Below are positions 58,601 to 64,000 of a DNA stretch of 64,000 nucleotides, piece by piece. Source of the DNA: Microvelia longipes (Eukaryota; Arthropoda; Insecta; Hemiptera; Veliidae); contig JACMZG010000008.1 of assembly GCA_018340805.1 (NCBI GenBank), positions 76,010,111-76,074,110 on the forward strand, given 5' to 3'. Numbering within the stretch: the first letter of the stretch is position 1; each line of letters starts with the position of its first letter. A program made the translations under genes and the position numbers. Below the pieces are notes generated by a model that made no database searches, was not told where the DNA came from, and was given only the letters and a program-made list of their open reading frames with translations.

Positions 58601-61600
58601 GCAATTAAACATCACTTAAATAATTGATTATGAAAAAAAATTTGATAAATATCTATAGGAAAATTTAAAAAACGATTTTTTTTCGATTTTAAAATATCCA
58701 TTTATATTGATTTGTTCGGAAATATTCATTGTTGGCGTATTAATTTCATTATAAAACCCCCCTTGATGGGCAGCAAAAATCATTTGCTCGATAATGTTAT
58801 GCATGAGAACAAGGGCGGTAATAGTAAAAGGCGATATCGTCCACTCCTTCGCCGACAGCACTCGACACTTAGATAATTGTTATATAACTCCTCGGTAGGG
58901 TTCGATTATTAAATCGACAGCATTCGAAATTCGAAATCTTAGCCGTTTTTCCCTTGAAAAAAAAGGTTTTAATTGAAAAAAGGGGGTTGCAAGGGTTTCG
59001 AATTTAAGTGGTGATAATCGACTCAAACGGTCAATTGCTCTAATTTGTTTGTGATTGATCATATAGAACAAATCGAATAAAACAAAAACTCAGGCTCAAT
59101 CGGATAATGTGGTAAAATTCTAAAGGCTTTTGAAATTTGGTGAACTTTTGAAAAAAATTGTGAAATCTATTTTGCTCGATTTTCCTTAAAATATTCTGTT
59201 TTTTCGCTGTTTCAAGTGTAATTCAAATTATGATGAGCAGTTATTTAAAATTTTGAATTTTTGATTTCTAGTTTTACTTTGATTTTCATTGTCAATTTTC
59301 GAAGAAATGCAAGTAAATCCTAATATTTAAAAACAAAATGGCGTGGTATATAATTTTGAATAACGATTTAAAAACTTAAGACCGTAATTTCAGGGATTCA
59401 GTTCTTTGAGTAATGTGTCGCTAGGTTGTGTCTGAAACAGACCCTGGATACTGCTCGGTGATGGCAATAATCATCTTGTTATTCTGAGCGTGAAACCCAT
59501 AAAGAAGCTGTTGTGGTTTTGTGTATTGCTTAAACAAGCTTACACATCGTGCAAACGTTGCACTGGTTTGTTAGATCGTTATTGATCTCATTTTGGTCAA
59601 TAAAGGGATAGCAAGATTAATCAAGAGAGCTGTTAATTAATGAAAATCAATCAAATTCGAAGAATCCAATTTTTCTTTTTGACAGAAAACGAAAGTTTAA
59701 TGTTGAAAACATATTGGCAACGCTTTAAAAACCTTGTATATTTCCACAAATTTCCAATAAAATCATGAATTTTCCCAAATGGCAATTAACAACTTTCCTA
59801 TAATATTGATTTATCGATTCGGTCATTTCATAACATCTGCCTCACGCATTGACAGTACCACCACCATTTAGACCTCAAATTGAATTCATGAACTTTGATA
59901 TCAATTCGCTCGAAAAATAAATTCTCATTTTTCCAAAATTCAAAATCGTTTGTGCAAAAATTGCAACTTTGATTTTTACGAAAATCCATGGATTTTCTCA
60001 ATTTTTTTTCATAACTGCATTAAACCTCACTTAAATAATTTGATTATGAAAATAAATTTGAAAATATCTTATAGGAATAATCGATTTTTTCGATTTAGAA
60101 ATAGCATTTATAGTGATTTTGTCGGGAAAATATCATTTGGCGATTAATTCATTATAAAACCCCTTGTGGGCAGCAAAAAAATCAGTTTTGCTCGATAATG
60201 TTGCATGAGACAAGGGGCGGTTATAGAAAAGGGCGATACGTCACTCTTCGCCAACAGCACACGAGCACTTTCAGATAAATTGTTTAATAACTTCCTCCGT
60301 AGTGGATTCGTATTATTAAATTCGATCAGATTCGAAATTTCGAATTTTAGCGTTTTTTCCTTGAAAAAAAAAGGGTTTTAATTGAAAAAAGGGCTTGCAG
60401 GGGTTTTCCGAATTAGTTGTGATAATCGCTCAAAACTGCGGTCAATTGCTCTATTTTGGTTTGTGATGAATTCAATAGAAATCGAATAAAAAAAACCAGC
60501 TCAAACGAAAATAATGTGGTAAAATTCTAGGCTGTTTGAAATGGTGAATTTGATAAAATTGTGAAAAAATCATTTTCTCGATTTTTCCGTAAATATCTTG
60601 TTTTTTTCGCTTGTTTCAATGTAAAATTCAAAATGATGAGCAGTTATTTTAAAAATTTTGAAAATTGTTTGATTTTTTCCCTAGTTTACTTTGATTCATT
60701 GGTCAATTTCCGAGAACAGCAAGTAAAATCTAATATTTAAAAAAACAAAAATGCGTGGTAATAATTTTGATAACGATTAAAAACTTAATGAACCGTATTC
60801 AAGGGAGCAGTTTTCTTTGGTTGTGCGCTAGGTTGTTCTTGAAACATGACCCTGGAATAACTGCTCGGGATGCAATAATCATCTTGTATCCCGTACGTGA
60901 ACCCTAAAAAGCTGTTGGTTGTTGTTTTCTGCTTAAACAAGCTACAGCATCGTGCCAACTTGGCACTTGTTGGTATGGACCGCTATTGATTCTCATTTGG
61001 TCAATAAAGGGATAGCAAGATAAATCAGAGAGCTGTTAATTAATGAAAATCATCAATTCCGAAAGAATCCAATTTTCTTTTTTGAACAGACAACGAAAGT
61101 TTTAATGGAACAATTATTGGCCACGCCATTTTAAAACTTATTTCCACAAATTTTCCAATCAAATCATGAATCTTCCCAATGCAATTAACAATTTCCTTAA
61201 TAATTGGATTTATCGATCCGGTCAATTTCATAAGACTATCCCACGCCATCATGACATTGTTACGCACCATTAGAATCCTCATTGACATTCATGAACTAAT
61301 TGATATCAATTCGCTCGAAAATAAATTCCATAATTTTTTTCCAATTCAAATCGAATTTTGCACAAATTTGCACTTGATTTCTACGAAAATCCATGGATTT
61401 TCTCAATTGTTTCATAACTGCATTAAACATCAACTTAAATAATTGATTTATGAGAAAAAAATTTGAAAATATCTATAGGAATAATCGATTTTTTCGATTT
61501 TAGAAATAGCATTATAGTTGATTTTGTTCGGGAAAATATCATTTGGTCGATTAATTGTCATCTATAACACCCCTTGATGGCAGCAAAAAAATCATTTGCT

Positions 61601-64000
61601 CGAAATGTATGCATGTAAGACAAGGGGCGGTATGTAAAATGCGATATCGTCACTATCTTCCTGCCACCGCACACAGCACTTTAGTAATTTGTTATATAAC
61701 TTATCGGTATGACTTCGAAATTAAATCATCAGATCGAAATTTCGAAATCTTTAGCGTTTTCTTGAAAAAAAATAGTTTTTAACTGAAAAAGGGGTGCAGG
61801 GTTTTCGATTTTAAGTGGTGAAATCGACCAAAACTGGTCAAGTTCTCTATTTTGGTGTGATGAATTCAATAGAAATCGAATAAAACAAAAAACCACTCAA
61901 TCGGATAATTGGTAAAATCTATGGCTGTTGATAAATTTGGGTGATTATTGAAAATTGTGAAAAATCTATTGTTCTCGATTTCCTTAAAATATTCTTGTTT
62001 TTCGCGTTCACGTAGTGTAATTCAAATATATATGATGCAGTTATTTAAAATTTTGAAAATTTTGATTTCTAGTTTATCTTGATTCATTGGCAATTCGAAG
62101 ACAATCAAGTAAATCCTAATATTTAAAAACAAATGGCGTGGCAATTAATTTTGATAACGATAAAAACTAATGACCGTATCAAGGGATCAGTCGTTTGAGT
62201 AATTGTCCTAGTTGTTCGTGGAAACATGACCCTGGATAACTGTCTCGGGATTGCAATAATCATGCCTTGTTATCGGACGTTGAACGCATAAAAGAGCTGG
62301 GTTGTTGTTGTATTGCTTTAAAACAAGCTTTACACATCGGCAACGTGGCACTTGTGTTATGATCCGCTTATTGGATTCTCATTTGCAATAAAGGGATAAG
62401 CAAGATAAATTCAAGAGCTGTTAAATGTAATGAAATCAATCAAATTCGAAAGAATCCAATTTCTTTTTGACAGAAAAACGAATAGTTTTAATTGTAAAAC
62501 ATTATGGCCACGCTTTAAAACTTTATATTCCACAAATGTCCAATAAAATCATTAATTTCCTCAATGCAATTTTAACAATTTCCCTAAAATATTGATTTTA
62601 TCGATCGGTCATTTCATAGACTTCTCCACGGCATGAACTGTTACCACTCATTAGAATCCTCAAATTGAACTTCAATGAACTGTTGATATCAATTTCGCTC
62701 GAAAAATAAATTCTCAATTTTTTCCAAATTCAAATCGTTTTGCACAAATTGCACTTTGCCTTTTTACGAAAATCCATGGATTTTCTCAACTGTTTTTCAA
62801 ACTGCATAAAACATCACTTAAATAATTTGATATAAAAAAAATTGAAAAATATCTATAGGAAAATCGATTTTCGATTATAAATATGCATTATCATTGATTT
62901 GTTCGGGAAAAATATCATTTGGCGATTAAATTTCATTATAAAACCCCTTGTGGGGGCAGCAAAAAATCATTGCTCGATAATTAGCATGAGACAAGGGCGG
63001 TATATGTAAAGCGATATCTCACTCTTCGCCACAGCATCACGAGCACTTTAGAAATAATTGTTAATATAACTTCTCGGTAAGTGGATTCGATTATTTAAAA
63101 TTCGACAGATTCGAAAATTTCGAATCTTTAGCGTTTTTCCTTGAAAAAGGTTTAATTGAAAAAAGGGTTGAGGGGTTTTTCGAATTTTAATGGTGATAAT
63201 CATCAAAACTGGTTCAATTGCCTATTTGTTTGTGATGATCAACTAGAAACGAATAAAAACCAGCTTCAATCGGATAAGTGGTAAAAATCCTATGGCTGTT
63301 TGAAATTTGGTGAATGTGAAAAATTTGTGATAAAAAGCTATTTTTCTCGTTTCCATTAATATTCTTGTTTTTTCGCATTGTTTCAAGTGAATTTCAAATA
63401 TATGATGCAGTTATTTAAAATTTGGAAATTTTTTGATTTTCTAGTTTACTTTGATTTCAATCTGGTCAATTTCGAAAAATGCAATAAATCCCTAATATTT
63501 AAAAACAAAATGGCGTGGTATCTTAATTTGATGAACGATTTAAAAACTTAATGAACCGAATTCAAGGACAGTTCTGAGTATGTGTCGCTGGTTGTCGTGG
63601 AACATGACCGCTGGATAACTGCTCGTGATGCAAAACATCTTGTTATTCGAGCGGAACCCATAAACTGGTTGGTTGTGTTTGGTTTTGCTTAACCAAGCTA
63701 CACATCGTGCCAACTTGCACTTGTTGTTATGATCGCTTATTGATTCCAATGGTCAATAAAGGGATGCAAGATTAATCAAGAGCTGTAATTAATGAAATCA
63801 ATCAAATGCGAAAGAATACAATTTCTTTTGACAAAACGAAAGTTTAATGTTAACACATTATGGTGGCCCACGCTTTAAAACTTTAATATTTCCACAAATC
63901 CAAATAAAAACAAGAATTTTCCCATGAATTTAACAATTTCCTATAATATGAATTTATGATCGGTCCATTTAATAAGACATTTCCACGCATGACATTACTA
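55641..64000 (+). repeat. unidentified satellite, ~1.35-1.42 kb unit
   Basis: The landmark CACCATTAGAATCCTCA returns near 55637, 57058, 58448, 59862, 61267 and 62646, and the next one would fall at the window end, so about six units are present and the array runs on. The unit begins with ~250-300 bases homologous to the 5S spacer (TCCACAATTTCC, TTTATCGATCGGTC, TCGCTCGAAAATAAATTCTC). It continues with AACCCCTTGATGGGCAGC, GGCGATATCGTCACTCTTCGCC, a GGGTTGCAGGG block, and a more GC-balanced stretch that includes GTGTCGCTAGG, GACCCTGGATAACTGCTCGG and the hairpin GTGCCAACTTGGCAC. No protein frame persists across units and no known RNA gene is recognised. Copies differ by very frequent one-base indels. 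Confidence 0.93.

Overview
The window is eukaryotic, AT-rich, repeat-dominated chromosomal DNA, most likely from an invertebrate and plausibly an arthropod. The grounds are BEL/Pao, Penelope-like and non-LTR retroelement remnants, tRNA-derived short repeats, MITEs, long TA/CA microsatellites, a candidate axonemal coiled-coil gene with a 5' splice site, and a 5S rRNA gene array. Nothing looks bacterial, and the sequence alone does not fix the species. Two assembly gaps are present (7431-7615 and 46027-46878).

Layout. 1-7.4 kb: intergenic DNA with a GC-rich exon candidate at the left edge, a small foldback and a 42-bp minisatellite with higher-order structure. 7.6-11.4 kb: a BEL/Pao element on the + strand, internally deleted between gag and the end of reverse transcriptase but with an open integrase frame. 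11.4-13.6 kb: non-LTR retrotransposon fragments on the minus strand. 13.7-19.8 kb: a mosaic of dispersed repeats. It contains two direct copies of an ~0.8-1.2 kb repeat (R1), one of which carries a MITE with a clean empty site in the other; a cluster of GC-rich hairpins with GAA loops; and the first copy of a composite repeat (R2) containing a 609-bp segment that lies inverted in the second copy at 42.8 kb. 20-29 kb: tRNA-like repeats, a ~70-bp minisatellite, a decayed Penelope-like element with a GIY-YIG endonuclease, and further hairpin-bearing repeats. 29-42.7 kb: intergenic DNA with two MITEs with recognisable target duplications, a 115-bp palindrome and two more minisatellites. 42.8-44.5 kb: R2 copy 2. 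45.0-46.0 kb: the best protein-coding candidate, a coiled-coil protein resembling the CCDC63/CCDC114 outer-dynein-arm docking family, frameshifted and cut by the second gap.

From 46.9 kb to the end everything is tandem array. There are fourteen 5S rRNA genes on a ~609-bp unit (46.9-55.6 kb), then about six copies of an unidentified ~1.35-1.42 kb unit (55.6-64.0 kb). The two units share roughly 250-300 bp of spacer, and the switch between them lies inside that shared part. The 5S is strongly diverged in primary sequence from the usual animal 5S, but its helices are kept by paired changes. Differences between array copies are almost all one-base indels, which points to long-read consensus error more than biology.

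No operon-like co-operation exists here. The units that work as systems are the 5S array (internal control region plus T-run terminator in every unit) and the mobile elements.
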